Part shown: piece after piece, positions 46,903 to 59,695 of the stretch | Layout: the number at the start of each line of letters is the position of its first letter | How positions within the stretch are numbered: the first letter of the stretch is position 1 | From: Amaurobius ferox | Lineage: Eukaryota; Arthropoda; Arachnida; Araneae; Amaurobiidae | NCBI GenBank assembly: GCA_951213105.1 | Contig: OX578138.1 | Span: 66,674,037-66,738,036 of the forward strand | Direction: 5' to 3' | DNA length: 64,000 bases | Program-made: the position numbers and the translations under genes | The notes under the pieces: generated by a model | What the model saw: only the letters and a program-made list of their open reading frames with translations | Told to the model about the DNA's origin: nothing | The model's database searches: none

Positions 46903-49902
46903 TGTAATACTTTACGCCTAGTGTGTGAAGTAATACTCTACGCCTAATCCAAATCACTCCCTGCATGTCACTTATTTATTTATCTATGCGAGAGCATAGG
47001 GATAGGATGACAAAATTTTCAGAAAAAAGCAAAAACTTTCTAAAATTCAAATTATTGTAATGAAACTTAGATTTTATGAATCGAAATTATCAAAAAATGA
47101 GTAAAAAAGCTATATTTTATATCGATATAGCAGCTTTTTAAAATTTAAACTATTGAAAAACAAACATTTTTTTTTTCAATTTTAAATTATGGAAAAGTAG
47201 ACAAAAAGTTTACGAAATTCAAACTATTGTCAAAATATATTTTCAGAAATAGTACTATGAAAAAGTAACCTTTTCTTTCTCATTTTAATAATCGAAAAAC
47301 AAGCAAAATATTTTTTAAATTGAAAATAATTAAAATAAAAATTTTTGAAATTTAAATTGAGGAATATAAATAAAAGTTTTCAAATATAAATTTATATTAA
47401 ATATTAAACGAAATATGTTTTTCATTTCAAATCATTTTTAAAACTGCACACATTGTCCAAAATAAGTACGAAATAGGGTAAGATTTTAAAGTGCACCAAA
47501 GGAGGTCTGTAAGCAGTATAATTTTCAATATTTGTTGTTTTTTAATAACTTTTTTATTACAGCACAAGACAGCCTCATATTTTTTTTTTATAAAATTACG
47601 TTTTATTTAAATTATTTTTAAATGTACACTTTTATCACACCAACATATCCATAGCCAGAGAGCAATTTCCAAGACTGTTTGAATAAGCCTCACTTAAAAA
47701 GTTCAAGGGGGAAAAAATAATAATTAAATTTGCGCTCTATTTTTCCGCAATAACACAGAACATCTTCCGAAACAGCGGTTTAACTACACATTCTAAAACT
47801 GGCGACGAAATTAATTTCTAGAAACATTCCACTTTACAAACCACCCTCGCCGTAACACATCATTTCGCGAAGGGGAGGGAGAAGTTGTTACCGGTGGATT
47901 GTGTGTACAAACCTCCAACGTCGTCCAAGAAGTAAAAGACAGCCGAGGACCCATCTGACGATAAATTACTTCACCTAGACTTAATTTGAGGCACGTAATC
48001 GCTATTATTTCGCCCTCCCTTTGAGTGAGATCGCCACGGAATAACAAACTATGTAGGTTACGCACAATTCATTTCGTTTGCTTTTATGCTGGTTTGGTTC
48101 ATTCTTTTTTTTTCTCGGGGCTCACTGCTCCACAGTTATTTCCATTTTAATTTGGATACAATAGTGGAAGGAGACAGATTTTTCTATTTTAACACCTCAC
48201 CCACCTAATCGTTTTGTACGACTTTGCCGGAACGTGCGCTGATTGGAGGATGCCGTGGTCCACGGATGCTTAAACAGTAGAGGGTGGTATATGGGCAGAT
48301 GCTGATTGATGAACGCACGAATAGTAGGATTGATATAACGTTTTAATTTGTAGCCACCACGTATGTTGGTCAGCGTAGCAATTTTGAACTTATTTGTTAT
48401 TGGAACGTGCGTTTTTGGGGGGGTAGATGTATCCATCCATCTAAAACATTCCGGTTATTCGACTGAGTGAAACTGAATTATAATGAATGATAAGATGAAT
48501 TTCATCAAATTAAACTGAGATAATAATGACAACTTGACTTCATTGGAATAAAAGATCTCTCTACGTCGGGAACAATGCGGAATTCAGTCTGGGTAACTAA
48601 ATCAATAATATTTTTTAGATAAAATATTTCATCGCCAAGCTTTAATTCCTAAATCCATTTTTATTCTGTCCAGAAATGTTATTAAAGTCAATGCAAGGTA
48701 TCCCACAATACAAGGTCAATGCAAGGTATCCCGAGATTTCGGGATTAACAATGCAAAAATCCCGGGATTTATCAAAATTATTTCGGTTTCTTTGGCATTT
48801 TAAAGATGAGGCACTTAAAGGAAAGATAATACCTCTAAGCATGGAGGTAAAAGTAAGGAGTTAAATCTCCATATTAAGAAAACGTCAATATCGTTTGAGA
48901 CAATAATTCAGGTGGCGCTGGAATAAGTAGTCCTGTATTGTATGCATTTCTATGGCGAAAGACCTAAAATATTTATTTAAACTGTCAATTTTGTAAAAAA
49001 TAATTATTAGTACAACGCAAAGAATAACTGAAGCAATAAAGAATATTCCTACGTATTCAAAATTATTTTACTTTCCAATTCATCTTTATCTCCACATATT
49101 CTGTACTCTATCATACAACTATGAAAAAATACTGGTTAATTATACTCATAATTAAGTAATCCTTAATTTAAAAATCATTAAAAATACATATACTAAATAC
49201 TGCGCCTTTCTACAATGTCAACTAACAATAACAACTTTACAAACACTAGCAACACCTAGATATAATTCTCAAAGCATTATGGCATCTTCAAGCGTTTCAT
49301 CCATAGGAGTTTTATCTCCTCCTTTCTAACTCCATGCCTAAGATTTAGAAAAGAAATCTTGAGGATATGGAGGGCTAAGCCGAGGCACTCTTCATATAAT
49401 ATAAAGGATATACGTGAATTGGGGAACTTATGGATCTACGTATTTCCAGAGACGAATTCAGGACACTCTCCAAGTTGATGATAAGTTATCTTAAACCTAT
49501 GGTCTTCTACTTTATCTAAAAACAGTTTCCTATATGTTCTAAATGTAATAATGAAGTTGTTTCCCCAAAACGTATTGTATCCTGTATCGGAGTTACTCAT
49601 ACCTTGACTTTTAGGGAACAAAATAAAGTTTTGAGACCCCTTTACTTACATAATGCACAAGAACTTGACTAGATAGACAAGGGATAAGAAAAAAAAATAT
49701 TTTGATTTCTGAAATGGCACTATCTCATTTACGTTAAAATTGTTATAGAGACGATGCCATCCATATAATGGAGTGAGATTGCAGAATAGTATTTAAATTT
49801 CCAAAAAATGCTTGTATTGTACAATATACAATTCACATTTTTTTTTTCTAATTATCAGTTGACCTCATGTAAAATAAAATAAAATAGCATTTTAATTTTT
49901 CT
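46903..49902. other. Non-coding DNA
   Basis: AT-rich for 46980-47600. A more complex stretch at 47810-48440 has no convincing exon. Small direct repeats lie at about 48690-48760 (CAATGCAAGGTATCCC twice). No gene is supported. Confidence 0.45.
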
Positions 49903-50232
49903 AACTAACCAGTCTAACTGTCTAACTAACCAGTTTAACTAACCAGTCTGAATAAATTGAATAATCAGTACTTAATATTGTCCAATATGGTGATGACGTA
50001 ATTTAGAGACTGTGACTCCGGAAACTGATGTCCAAGTTCTAACTAACCAGTCTAGCTGTCTAACAAACCAGTCTAACTAACCAGTCTAACTGTCTTACTA
50101 ACCAGTCTAACTGTCTAACTAACCAGTCTAACTAACCAGCCTGAATAAATTGAATAATCAGTACTTAATATTGTCCGATATGGTGATGGCGTAATTTAGA
50201 GACTGTGACTCCGGAAACTGATGTCCAAGATA
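49903..50232 (+). repeat. Nested duplication: AACTAACCAGTCT units within a longer duplicated block
   Basis: Two blocks begin with runs of TAACTAACCAGTCTAACTGTC. They continue with TGAATAAATTGAATAATCAG through GACTCCGGAAACTGATGTCC; the landmark TGAATAAATTG lies at about 49950 and 50142. The second block has more 13 bp units. The two single-copy tails differ by only a few bases, so the duplication is recent. Confidence 0.9.
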
Positions 50233-51049
50233 ATATCGGCAGCTCAAATCCCCGCAAAGAAGCAAGTTCTTTGCATACTTACAAATAGATTTAACCATTA
50301 TATTTTGAGAGATGCCACACTTATAATCTCATGAATAATTTTAAATGGGGGGAGAAAAACCCGTTACAATATTTCAGTTCAACATGTCAAAAGTTCCATT
50401 GTCCCCTCAAAAATGTAACACGGTGCATAACTCTAGTGTAATTCGAAAACAACACATCGCTGCAGGAAAAAATTTTTAATTCAGCCACTGGTCTTGCGGG
50501 CAAAATGCTTAGATAATCTCTTTAATAAAACACCGAAACCTTAAGGAAGTCATTGTTAAAAACAGTTGCGGCGACACTCAACCTTTTCTTTACTTTTTAT
50601 ATTCATCTAACGACGATTAAACATTCTTCTCCATTAATTTATTCCATCTCCCCCCCCCCCTTGAGCTTTTGATTCACGCTCTTCATTTCACTTCGCTTCC
50701 CTTTATACCTCTCCCTCGTCAAGAAAAAAGTGCTGCCCGGGGGAGATGTTCGGGCACCTGGTTTTCCGAACGAACGAGCGGACACACCGGGTTCGTTCCG
50801 GGTTCAAAAGTCACGTGAGGGGGGGATCTGAAATTGTCCGCGTCAAACCTGATTCGTCCTTAATAAATAAATAAAGAGTGGATGAGACAAGAGAGTTGAG
50901 ATTGCAGAGTAGTTTATTGTTTTATTAGCGGCTATGTTGACGACGTATTTTATGGCAGACATATAGTGGGTAAAGGGGTTATGCCGTAAGCGCTGAATTT
51001 CAAATTGAGTTTAAAGAACTTATATTAGACAATAACTTTCCAGGTCCAG
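50233..51049. other. Non-coding DNA with a GC-rich hairpin island at 50725-50850
   Basis: The island contains GTGCTGCCCGGGGGAGATG then TTCGGGCAC (stem), GAACGAAC/GTTCGTTC inverted words and a CACGTG E-box. It has no open frame; a regulatory role is possible but unproven. The rest is AT-rich, with a poly(C) run near 50651. Confidence 0.3.
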
Positions 51050-51215
51050 TGGCATGGGTAAGATGTGGTGGGGGAAGACATCCCCCTCCCATTTGTGGAA
51101 AATTTGCATCAATCCTTCATAGGATCCATATTGAAAAACAAAATCCAGCATCACAACCCCCCTTTTAGTCATAACTCCCTTTTGGTTATAGTCCCCTTTC
51201 CGACATGCAGGTTAC
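51050..51215 (+). repeat. Dispersed repeat, second copy (see 10390-10535)
   Basis: Starts with GGCATGGGTAAGATGTGGTG and a G-run/C-run pair like those at 24240 and 37555. It continues with the CATAGGATCCATATTGAAAA / ACAAAATCCAGCA block shared with 10420-10455. The two shared modules suggest one larger element of unknown class. Confidence 0.55.
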
Positions 51216-51725
51216 ATTTACGAGGACAAAGACATTGCCGTTAATTCTCAACTCTTATCAACATAACTGTGTATTCCCAAATATGTGTATATATTATACT
51301 TATTTTTATTACGTTACTACACATTACACAGTATACGCAAAGAAATAGTGAGATGGGGCCAAAAGTTCAACTCTCAGATTTTGTTGAAACTAAACGTCTC
51401 GAATATACAAAACAACCAGTTTTTCTTTATGGCATCTCTGAGTGTGCTATGTAAATCAATGAACGTCAGAGGTCTATTTAATTTCGAGAAGATTTAACGA
51501 GATGGGAAGGTTCCCAATTTTTTTAACATTATTTTTGAAAATCGAAAATAATAATAATAATAAATAATAAGTAAACCGAAAATTTATTCGTCATTTTGCA
51601 AGTAATTTTTTTATTTATTTAAATCAAATGGCATAATTTATAGAACTTTAACACTATAAATTCTCCGAATATTGCGCGGTTTTATCTAAAATATATCTAA
51701 AATGAAAAAAAAAAACGAATTCATG
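51216..51725. other. AT-rich non-coding DNA
   Basis: Nothing recognised. Confidence 0.5.
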
Positions 51726-52670
51726 AAAAAAAATCTGATGTGGGCAACACATGACTTTCCTTATATAATGCGATGAATTTACTATTTTTACAGTTAAAGA
51801 AATGTTATTCTTTGTAGTAGATACTTATATTCTTTGCAAGATATTGAATTTTCTTCAATTAGTTGTCATTTTGATTGATTTAGCGTCATTTTTATTCATT
51901 TGGCGAGATTTTTGCTAATTTGGCAACAATTACAAAAGTCGCCAAGTTGGCGACATTTCGCCAAATTCGTCGCCAAAATTTCGCCGAGCGTTATGGACGC
52001 AGAAATAAGTTATTCTTACAGCAGATAAATAACTATTAGCGTTCAAAAACAAAAGTATTACTCAAAGAATCTTTTTTCATGAATGGAACGAGCTAGATCC
52101 ACGAGAATGATGTCACCCAATTTATCGTATGGTGTTACACATGAAAAGTGAACATGCTTCTCAATAGGAAATATTTTTTTTTTATTTTATAACTTTTTGA
52201 TATTTTTTTTTTAAATGTGCAATATCTCAAGAACGATTCATGTTAGCGTTTTAAAATTTATGTCAATCGTTTTTTAATGAAAAATTACATCAGAAATGTC
52301 TATTTGCGTAACTTTATTAGCGGTTTTGATTTTTTGACGAATTTTTCAAAATTTCACTCAAAAATTTAGGGGGGTTCTGAACATTCGATTGCGTATAAAA
52401 ACAATAGGCTTCCAGTGTTTACGGATTGTGATTTTTGTACCAAATTTCTTTCGAATCGGTCCATTCGTTCGTCAGTTATCGTCTCCACAGACTCACTGAC
52501 ACACACACATACTTTCACACACACACACACACACACACACAGACATCACTTCAAAAATGTTTGATTCGTGATCAGGGATGCTTGAAACGTGCTCTCCCGT
52601 CGAAAACTCGAATTCGAATTTTCGACCCCGTCACACTATTTCCTTATACATTATGTATATAAGGAAAATA
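51726..52670 (+). mobile_element. Copy D of the Helentron/DINE-like element
   Basis: Starts AAATCTGATGTGGGCAACAC, followed by ATGACTTTCCTTATATAATG. The GCCAA/TTGGC cluster is at 51898-51987 and the (CA)n at 52499-52541. The hairpin end is TTTCCTTATACATTATGT and its complement, then GGAAAATAAT. It is closest to copy B in orientation and length. The 75-codon frame at 52435 is a repeat artefact. Confidence 0.78.
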
Positions 52671-53184
52671 ATAAGTATCTTCTCTATTAACGAATAAGTG
52701 AATGTTTTGTAAATTATTTTCATGAGAAATGATAGAACTTGGGGTTCGGACTTACCACGAATAATTTTTGAGATATTAAAAATTTTAATTTACCCACAAG
52801 ATATACGCGATACATCTCGTAACTTCCAACCGATTTCCATGAAATTTAGTATGGCTGTTTTTGATCGCTAACGATAAAAATTCTATTGATTTTCAGCGAA
52901 ATCGAATTATAAAAAGGCTGTAATTTTTACTAGTTTTCTCACAATATTAAAATTTATTTATCTATAGACGTTCTGGACCCATCAATTTCATTTTACTTAA
53001 AATGCTTCAACAGTAATCATATGTTCTTATTGTTGATTCAAAAGGGCATTTGCAGTTATATAATTCAGCACTCGTAAACAGCGCTCGTAATGGAGGAGCA
53101 CTGGTATCGGGTTCTTCGGCATCCAAATTCAATTCAATTTCGTAAACGATGTTATAATATAGACAACATGGAAATTGATGTCTT

Positions 53185-53268
53185 TAAGTTATCATATGTA
53201 TATAAAGTTATCATATGTATATAAAGTTATCATATGTATATAAAGTTATCATATGTATATATAAGTTA
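53185..53268 (+). repeat. 19 bp tandem repeat adjacent to Tc1 element
   Basis: AAGTTATCATATGTATATA is repeated four times, just before the left terminus of the Tc1 element at 53283. Confidence 0.9.
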
Positions 53269-53282
53269 TGTATATGTATATA

Positions 53283-54658
53283 CACTACACGACACAGAAA
53301 ATGCAACACCATGAAAGAGCGAATACAGTGTGATGATAAAGGACACACAGACAGAGATGGCATATATAAATAAGTGATGTGAATTCCAGAAGGATAATGC
53401 AATACAGTAGTGTCATAGACGGGATAATTAGTAGGCAGTAGGACCACCTCTTGTTGCGATACAAGCAGCAGTCCTTCGAGGAACAGATGCAATGAGTGTG
53501 CGGACAGTTTCCTGAGGGGATGACAATATGCTCTTAAACATTCTCCACAGGTCGTTGTCTGTTTGAGGCGGGTGAAGAGCAGTCAAACAACGGCCAATCA
53601 CATCCCATACATTCTCTATGTGTGAGAGATCTGGAGACAGCTGAGGCCAAGGAAGAACCTGGATATCTTGCAATGCTTGTCTTCTGATAGTTGCCGTGTG
53701 CGATCGCGAGTTGTCTTGCTGCAAAATAGCATTTTGCAACCTCAGAAGGTAGGGCAGGGCAACCAACAGCAACACCTCATCCACGTATCATCGTGCCGCC
53801 ATTGTGCCTCTGATGCGAACCAGCGATGACCGGCTATCGAAGCCGATGGCACCCCAAACCATGATACCGCGTTCTAGAGCAATATTGCGTTCAACAGTCG
53901 CAGCAGGATTAGATCTGTTTCCACGTCGCCTCCAGACTCTTACAAGGTGACTGTCGTTCGACAAACAGCACCGAGACTCGTCACTGAACACTACCCTGAC
54001 CCATTCAGTGGTCCATGAGGGTCGGTCTCGACACCATTGCAATCTCTCACGTCGGTGTCTTGCCGTCACTGGCAGTCTTCGTAACGGACAATTTAAGTCA
54101 AGCCGCTTTCGGCCAATCATCGAGAAACAGTTCTTGCTGATATTGGAACATCTAATGTACCCTGCAAATTCTGCAGAATATCGATAGCCGTCTTTTGTGG
54201 GTCGGCCACCGCATGTCCTCGAATGCATCGATCAACGCGTGCTAACGTACGTCTGGATGGACCTGTATCACTGCGACGATTCACATGCCCTTCTTCAATC
54301 CATCCTCCCCAAATCCTTTGCACAGTGGACGCATCTCAGCAGCGATACGCCGATAAATGAATCTCTTCTAACGGTCGTCCAAATACTGAAATGCGACTTC
54401 GGTTTCGTCGGCCATTCATCTCTTCATCAGCACGTGTCTTCTGAAACGAAAAACAGCTCGGCAAACGAGTTTCCGTAGGCGACAGACAGTAACAGCTGTT
54501 GGCTCATCTGTCGTTTCAATCCCTTTTATCCCGTGCTTTAATCACGTGACCTACTTGCATTTCAGATCATTTGCATACATTATCCAGCTGCGTTTGTCTA
54601 ACAATTTGCATAATTATACGGCTAAAGCTTCATGGTGTTGCATATTATGTGTCGGATA

Positions 54659-54661
<3 letters not shown>
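53283..54661 (-). mobile_element. Tc1/mariner transposon, 1379 bp, both termini present
   Basis: The left end 53283-53315 (CACTACACGACACAGAAAAT, GCAACACCATGAA) and the right end 54629-54661 are 33 bp inverted repeats matching at 29 of 33 positions. Each is bounded by TA (53281-53282 and 54662-54663), the hallmark target duplication. A transposase gene fills the interior on the - strand but is broken (see 53428-54470). Right of the element lies a (TA)n tract, which offers many TA targets. Confidence 0.92.
53428..54470 (-). pseudogene. Tc1-family transposase, inactivated
   Basis: Three frames together give a Tc1-type DDE transposase. The N-terminal helix-turn-helix part includes QRIWGGWIEEGHVNRRSDTG (54117-54323). 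The catalytic core has VVFSDESRCC with the first Asp (53788-54228) and AILQQDNSRSHTA with the second Asp. SPDLSHIENVWD carries the Glu, and a C-terminal SVPRRTAACIATRGG follows (53428-53784). I count 32 residues between the second Asp and the Glu, against the usual 34. Lesions are an in-frame TGA at 53788-53790, in an R-stop-Y context where family members usually have R-Y; a frameshift near 54117; and a stop or frame change upstream of 54323. A functional protein is not possible from this copy. Confidence 0.9.

Positions 54662-54710
<49 letters not shown>
54662..54710. repeat. (TA)n microsatellite
   Basis: About 48 bp of TA repeats immediately right of the Tc1 terminus. Confidence 0.95.
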
Positions 54711-54713
<3 letters not shown>

Positions 54714-55020
54714 CACAATGATTATGATCGTGTATGATAAGATAAACTTTAAAATTTAAATTACTCGAAAAATAAGACAGGGACCCAAAAACAAATTAAA
54801 TAGTGGAAGAGATGGGGAAGGGAAGTAAAATAATGAGGGAAAGAGGTGGGTGATAGATAGAAAGTTGAAAATGTACAATCTCTTCAGGGGGCGCATGCAC
54901 TTTTCGACCTTCCCATGTTCTTTTCAATTAATTACCTTGTACAGATGTATAAAAATGCAGTTATGCGCACCTAAGAACGTCTAAAGTAGCCGACGCAAAG
55001 ACAATACAAAAATGAGACGT
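54711..55020. other. Non-coding DNA
   Basis: AT- and purine-rich, no feature recognised. Confidence 0.45.
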
Positions 55021-55495
55021 ATTATAGATAAAATAATAAAGTGTGGGGTAATGGAAAGGGGGAATAAAAACACAACCAGAAAATATTAAATGATGAATGG
55101 ATTAAAATGTATGACAACTAAAATATAAGTTCTCGGATTGAAATGGTAGGTATTTGAAACAACATGGTCGACAGACAATAGTGAAAGTTTTGTAAACTAT
55201 AGATATATTGAATTAATAAAATTACATTATAGCCTTTGCACTAATATAATATACTGCCTCAATGATGTAAATATAACTGATAAGATCATGAAATAAACGT
55301 GAAGCGAAGGAATGCAAAAGTGGAAGAGCATTATAAAATAATAAAATATGGGGAAACAGAAAGGCGGAATAAAAACACAGCCAACAATAAGTAAATAGCA
55401 CTCATATAATTCAAATATAAACAGAAATAAAAATTATCGGAGTAAGATGGTAGACAAATGAAACAACACGGCTGACATACGAAAAACATTCGAAA
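55021..55495 (+). repeat. Diverged tandem duplication, about 305 bp apart
   Basis: ATAAAATAATAAAGTGTGGG, GGAATAAAAACACAACCA and GAAACAACATGGTCGACA (55027-55175) recur as ATAAAATAATAAAATATGGG, GGAATAAAAACACAGCCA and GAAACAACACGGCTGACA (55332-55478). Confidence 0.75.
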
Positions 55496-55544
55496 ATGCA
55501 GCGAAAACAACTCGAAAATTTACAATCATAAAATTACCAGTACA

Positions 55545-55860
55545 CAATTTTACGAACATTTTTCTAAATTTACGCTTATGTAATTACGGTCAAAATATAG
55601 TTTAACAGACAAATTCATTTTATTCACAGCTATGTAATGACGATGAACATTTAGTTTTACGGACAATCATCTTCAATTCACGGCTACGTAATTACAGTAA
55701 AAATTTGATTTTACGAACTATTTCCTAAAGTTTACGGTATTGCAATTACGTCCAAAAATAATTTTGCGAACAATGTTATTAAATTTACGGCCATGTACTT
55801 ACGGAACTAAGTATTTTTTTTTCCATGTATTTTTACAGACAAGGTAGTAATTTTAAGGAC
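55545..55860 (+). repeat. Degenerate 58 bp tandem array
   Basis: AATTTACGGCTATGTAATTA followed by CGGT and a TTTTACGGACAAT segment recurs near 55562, 55620, 55676, 55733 and 55788. It is strongly diverged. Confidence 0.7.
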
Positions 55861-57045
55861 ATTTTCCGTATCACTATTGCCGGATTTTGGTCTGAATTTT
55901 ACGAATTTTTTTTCTTTATTATTATTATTATTCGGCGTTGCCTGTTAAGATTCTTTATTTACAGCATAGACACTTTTTTTTTGTGGCTACGTTTTCAATT
56001 CCTTTTGTGTGAATCATCCTACAGTTTTCAACATAAGTTCAATTAATATTAGAAATATTAGAAATTACCTTAATATATATATCCGGAGTCACTTAACATC
56101 CTTAATATAATCTGGAGTCACGGCTTCATAAAAATGTGGTCTAGCAATCGCAAGTTCAGACCACCTTGAGGACATTGCTCGGCTCCGTCCAGATACTTAG
56201 CCATCTCTAATTATATACATGCATTAGATACATTTAAATAACCAAATTTATTGTCATCAAACCTCAGATACCCCCGAAGTGTTCTTTTAATGAGCCTACC
56301 ATAATTTACATCCCAAATTACTTCTTGACCTGAAATATAAAAGCATTTTGAAACTTACTGAAACAGTAATTCAAATCAACCAATTACCTCCGATTATATT
56401 CAACTCTCCACGGCCTGTGCCTTAGGTAATTATTACGCTACGCGATGATAACCACCAGATTGACGCGTAGTGCACTAAATGTCGCAGTATATAATTTTCT
56501 TTTGTTGGCCGTGGAGAAGGGACTTTTTCAATTTACTGTCACATGTCATAGGTTAGAGTCAAAATAGGAGGAAGAAGAACATCATCTTGTGTTGCCGACC
56601 TTGAAAGTTCTTGTCGAAAAAGTCGTGACTGTGATTAAGGTACTGCAGCAATTTAGTAATTATATGAGAAGAAAATAGACATAGACTGTGGCGTTTAAAT
56701 AAAACAACAAGACGCCGGAGACTATTTATGATATCAATTTAATCTCTAAACAAAAACAACTGTATTGTAAAAAAAAAATCCCGCCAAGTAATGAAAAACG
56801 TCAACAAAAAAAAAAAGAAATGAAATCGCATGTTTTGAGATCAAGAACGACTCCATCCAGATTTGAAATGTAATATACCATCAAAGCTTTTTACTTAGAA
56901 TAAGCACAATGCCGAAAGGGAAAAGGAAGGTTCCGTATATCTTGGCACTCCTGCTTCATTAATTAATAAAGTAGGAATAAAATGCCACCGGTGCAGTGCG
57001 TCTACACTCAAGTATTTTCCCGCTAAATATAAATATTATCTTATC
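55861..57045. other. Non-coding DNA
   Basis: Short repeats (ATTATT) at 55918-55932 and A-runs at 56770 and 56808. No gene supported. Confidence 0.45.
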
Positions 57046-57145
57046 ACCTATACCAAATATTATGACGTATGCTAAATATTATCACTTACGCTAAATATTA
57101 TCACTTATGCTAAATATTATCACTTATACTAAATTCATGACTTAT
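57046..57145 (+). repeat. 19 bp tandem repeat, five units
   Basis: ATGCTAAATATTATCACTT and variants occur five times, decaying at both ends. Confidence 0.9.
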
Positions 57146-58379
57146 ATTGTTTTTAAAAGGACCGAATCAAATGTATTCCCCTGCTTGTCGTATTTACATG
57201 CAATAAATTTGTCACTTGGCACCAGCCATTTAGTTTGACACAATTCAACAACAATAAACAAACAAAACAATACTCTTCTTTACCGAACATTGTTTCTCGA
57301 TTGTTTTGTTTTTTTTGTTCCAATTCCTGAATTTATTTATACATTAAAATATACAAGTACCTGGATGAAAAAGGTCTTCCGGATGCAATCCTCACAGCTG
57401 CTTGTTTATGTGCTTGTAGGAAGGGTTTTAACAACAGCGTCACGCAAAAGAGTATTCATATTTCTTACACTTTTTTCGCCTTGAGTGTGGAAAATGATTG
57501 GATTGTATTATAATGAACTCCATACACACACGGGAAGACTTCAGATGCAGGTTTCTTAACTTTTGCAATTCAAATTCAACTGGTTGGGAGTTCTGTTAGA
57601 AAGATATTCACATTCGATTAAGGATAAGCATAAGATCAGACCAGGATCCGCCTTGAGATTATATCAAGGTATTTATTGTAAATGGAATTACTGTTTATCA
57701 GCGTCAAATCATGATGGAACGCAATAACGTTTATTGAAATTATTACTTCATTGACAGTCTTCGAATAACCTTATAGCTTCTATGATGCTATTGCACTGGT
57801 TTTAGAATTTCTCACTGGTCATTTTAATATGCATCGCTTCTAAATGGTTATTTGTTTGAAAAAAATCTTGCGCAGTCAGTATTAATAGGATGAGCAACCG
57901 TGTACCTGTAGATCTCGGGACAGAAACTTCAACCAATGAATTACCGCGATTTGTTAGACCCCCATACAAATGTCCTGGTGTTTAGACCTAGATTAGCAAT
58001 TGGCGGCATTAGATTGCCATTTTCCCCCAGCAGTTGTAATTCCACAACTTCTAAATGTTTCACCATTTTCAAACACTACCATATAGGACGATGAAAAATA
58101 TCCCCTGATCAGTAATCAAACGTGCTGGTCATAAAACGGACGTTAGTGGTAGATAAATGTTCCCAGGCCCGTAGGGCGAGGGGGAATACCCTAGACAAAT
58201 CTTCGGGACCTGTGTAACCTGCAGTGCCCGGATCTAGATTAATGAAAAACAATGTCTATTTACACGCAGGTTTTTTTTCCAGTAATCTTTCAAAAATTCA
58301 TATCCTTTGATTTTGATCCTTAAAACCCTTTTTCTATTATAATGTCTCTGTCTCAATCTTCATTAATAACCTAAACTAC
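57146..58379. other. Non-coding DNA
   Basis: No exon, RNA or recognised repeat. The region 57900-58230 is moderately complex. Confidence 0.45.
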
Positions 58380-59695
58380 ATTCATTGATAAAAAAAAAAG
58401 TTATGCACCCAGACAGAAACCCCGTAGCCATGAAAGTTGCTAAATAGCTACTTCTAAAGCAGATATGAAATCATTACAGTTTAGTGAGACTGCGCATGAA
58501 TGCATGTCACACGAGGGCGCTGGAATCACAATTACCGTGGAAGAAAGTTTACAGTCAATGTATGCCGTACATATTATAAATGTTCGGTGGAATTTGGTGA
58601 GTAATGAGCATATCTTGCCGCCGCACTCCTGTACATCATTACGAACAATTTATGGAATTTAGGAGATGCCGTATCATTAAACTAAGGGAAGGTCGGATCG
58701 TCGAATTTCCAGCCATCCGGGTCTTTCTGGCTTAACTGTGAGAAGGTGTTGGGATCAGTAGATACGTGGGAACACGCATACAAGGCGGACAGGCTCTGGA
58801 TGAACCAAACAGACCACCAGGAGAAGGGATCATTTGATCGTAAGATAAGCAAGAGCCGCTCCAACGGCGTCTTTGTCTACACTCTAGAGACATGTGGATG
58901 CTTTGCAAGAAAACTATGTCTCTTCCAGTACCATTGCCAGACAACTAGCAGAGACAAATTTGCATTTACGGCGTACCTTACACTTTTTCTCATTAACATT
59001 CCATCATAGTCGACTTTGTTTGCTGTGGTGTCGTGAAAGAGAAACATAGAGTGCTACGGAATGATCGCGTATTGTCTTTAGTTACGAATTCCGCTACTGT
59101 TTGGGAAAGGATGGTCGTGCTAAAGTACGGAGGACCACTGTTGAACACTTCAACCCAACTTGCCTTTTGAGCGATACACTTGGGACATTCACAGCACAGT
59201 GGTAAATTAAGAAAATATTGCGTTCTCATCTATTGCCTTCATGGAAGATCTGTAAATAGCCATTTTTCAACAAGATAATACTCGCCCGCATACAGCAAGG
59301 GTTTCTCGGAATATCTCTGTCATGGTGCCACAATTCCTTGGCATTCCTGTTCTTTAGATTTGTCATCCATAGAGCATTTATGAGACAAGACGGGACGCCA
59401 TCTACGGGTGTGCGGAAGTTGGAGTGTCAGTTGCAACATCTGATGAGCAAATTTGTCGAAGGAACGCATACGGCATCTATATGACTCCGTACCGGACCAT
59501 ATCGCCACATGTATACAAGCAGGCTGCGAGCCTATATTATGGGAAACTTTAAATCGCACCGTTGTGTCGGCATGATATTGTCCCTCTGCTATGATATTGT
59601 AATCACATATTACCATCGTCATTACGATTACACACATGACGTTTCATTTGATTCCAACGCCTTCATGGTGCCTAACTATTTTTTGTCAATGAGTA
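58380..59695 (+). mobile_element. Second, heavily decayed Tc1/mariner transposon
   Basis: The left end TCATTGATAAAA...GTTATGCACC (58382-58409) mirrors the right end, whose reverse complement reads TCATTGACAAAAAATAGTTA then GGCACC (59667-59692). This gives imperfect inverted repeats about 1.3 kb apart, the normal size for this family. Flanking TA is not clear, so the boundaries are approximate. The interior carries a + strand transposase relic from a different subfamily than the 53283 element. Confidence 0.72.
58745..59530 (+). pseudogene. Tc1-family transposase relic, multiple lesions
   Basis: Fragments in several + frames line up with Tc1 transposases. GNTHTRRTGSG, then QTTRR and ARAAPTAS (about 58765-58870) represent the N-terminal DNA-binding part. 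TIARQLAE and LWCRERN (about 58930-59050) lead into the core. FQQDNTRPHTARV (about 59262-59305) holds the second catalytic Asp. SLDLSSIEHL-stop-D (about 59350-59385) holds the Glu. HLYDSVPDHIATCIQAG (about 59475-59528) is the C-terminal block. Stops and frameshifts lie between nearly all fragments, and the first catalytic Asp segment is unrecognisable. It is much older than the copy at 53283. Confidence 0.82.

Noticed and set aside
58480..58596. Apparent 117 bp exon (TCATTACAG acceptor, TTG-GTGAGT donor, phase 0-0)
   Set aside because: It lies inside the left part of the decayed Tc1 element (58380-59695), has a poor pyrimidine tract, and the residues match nothing.
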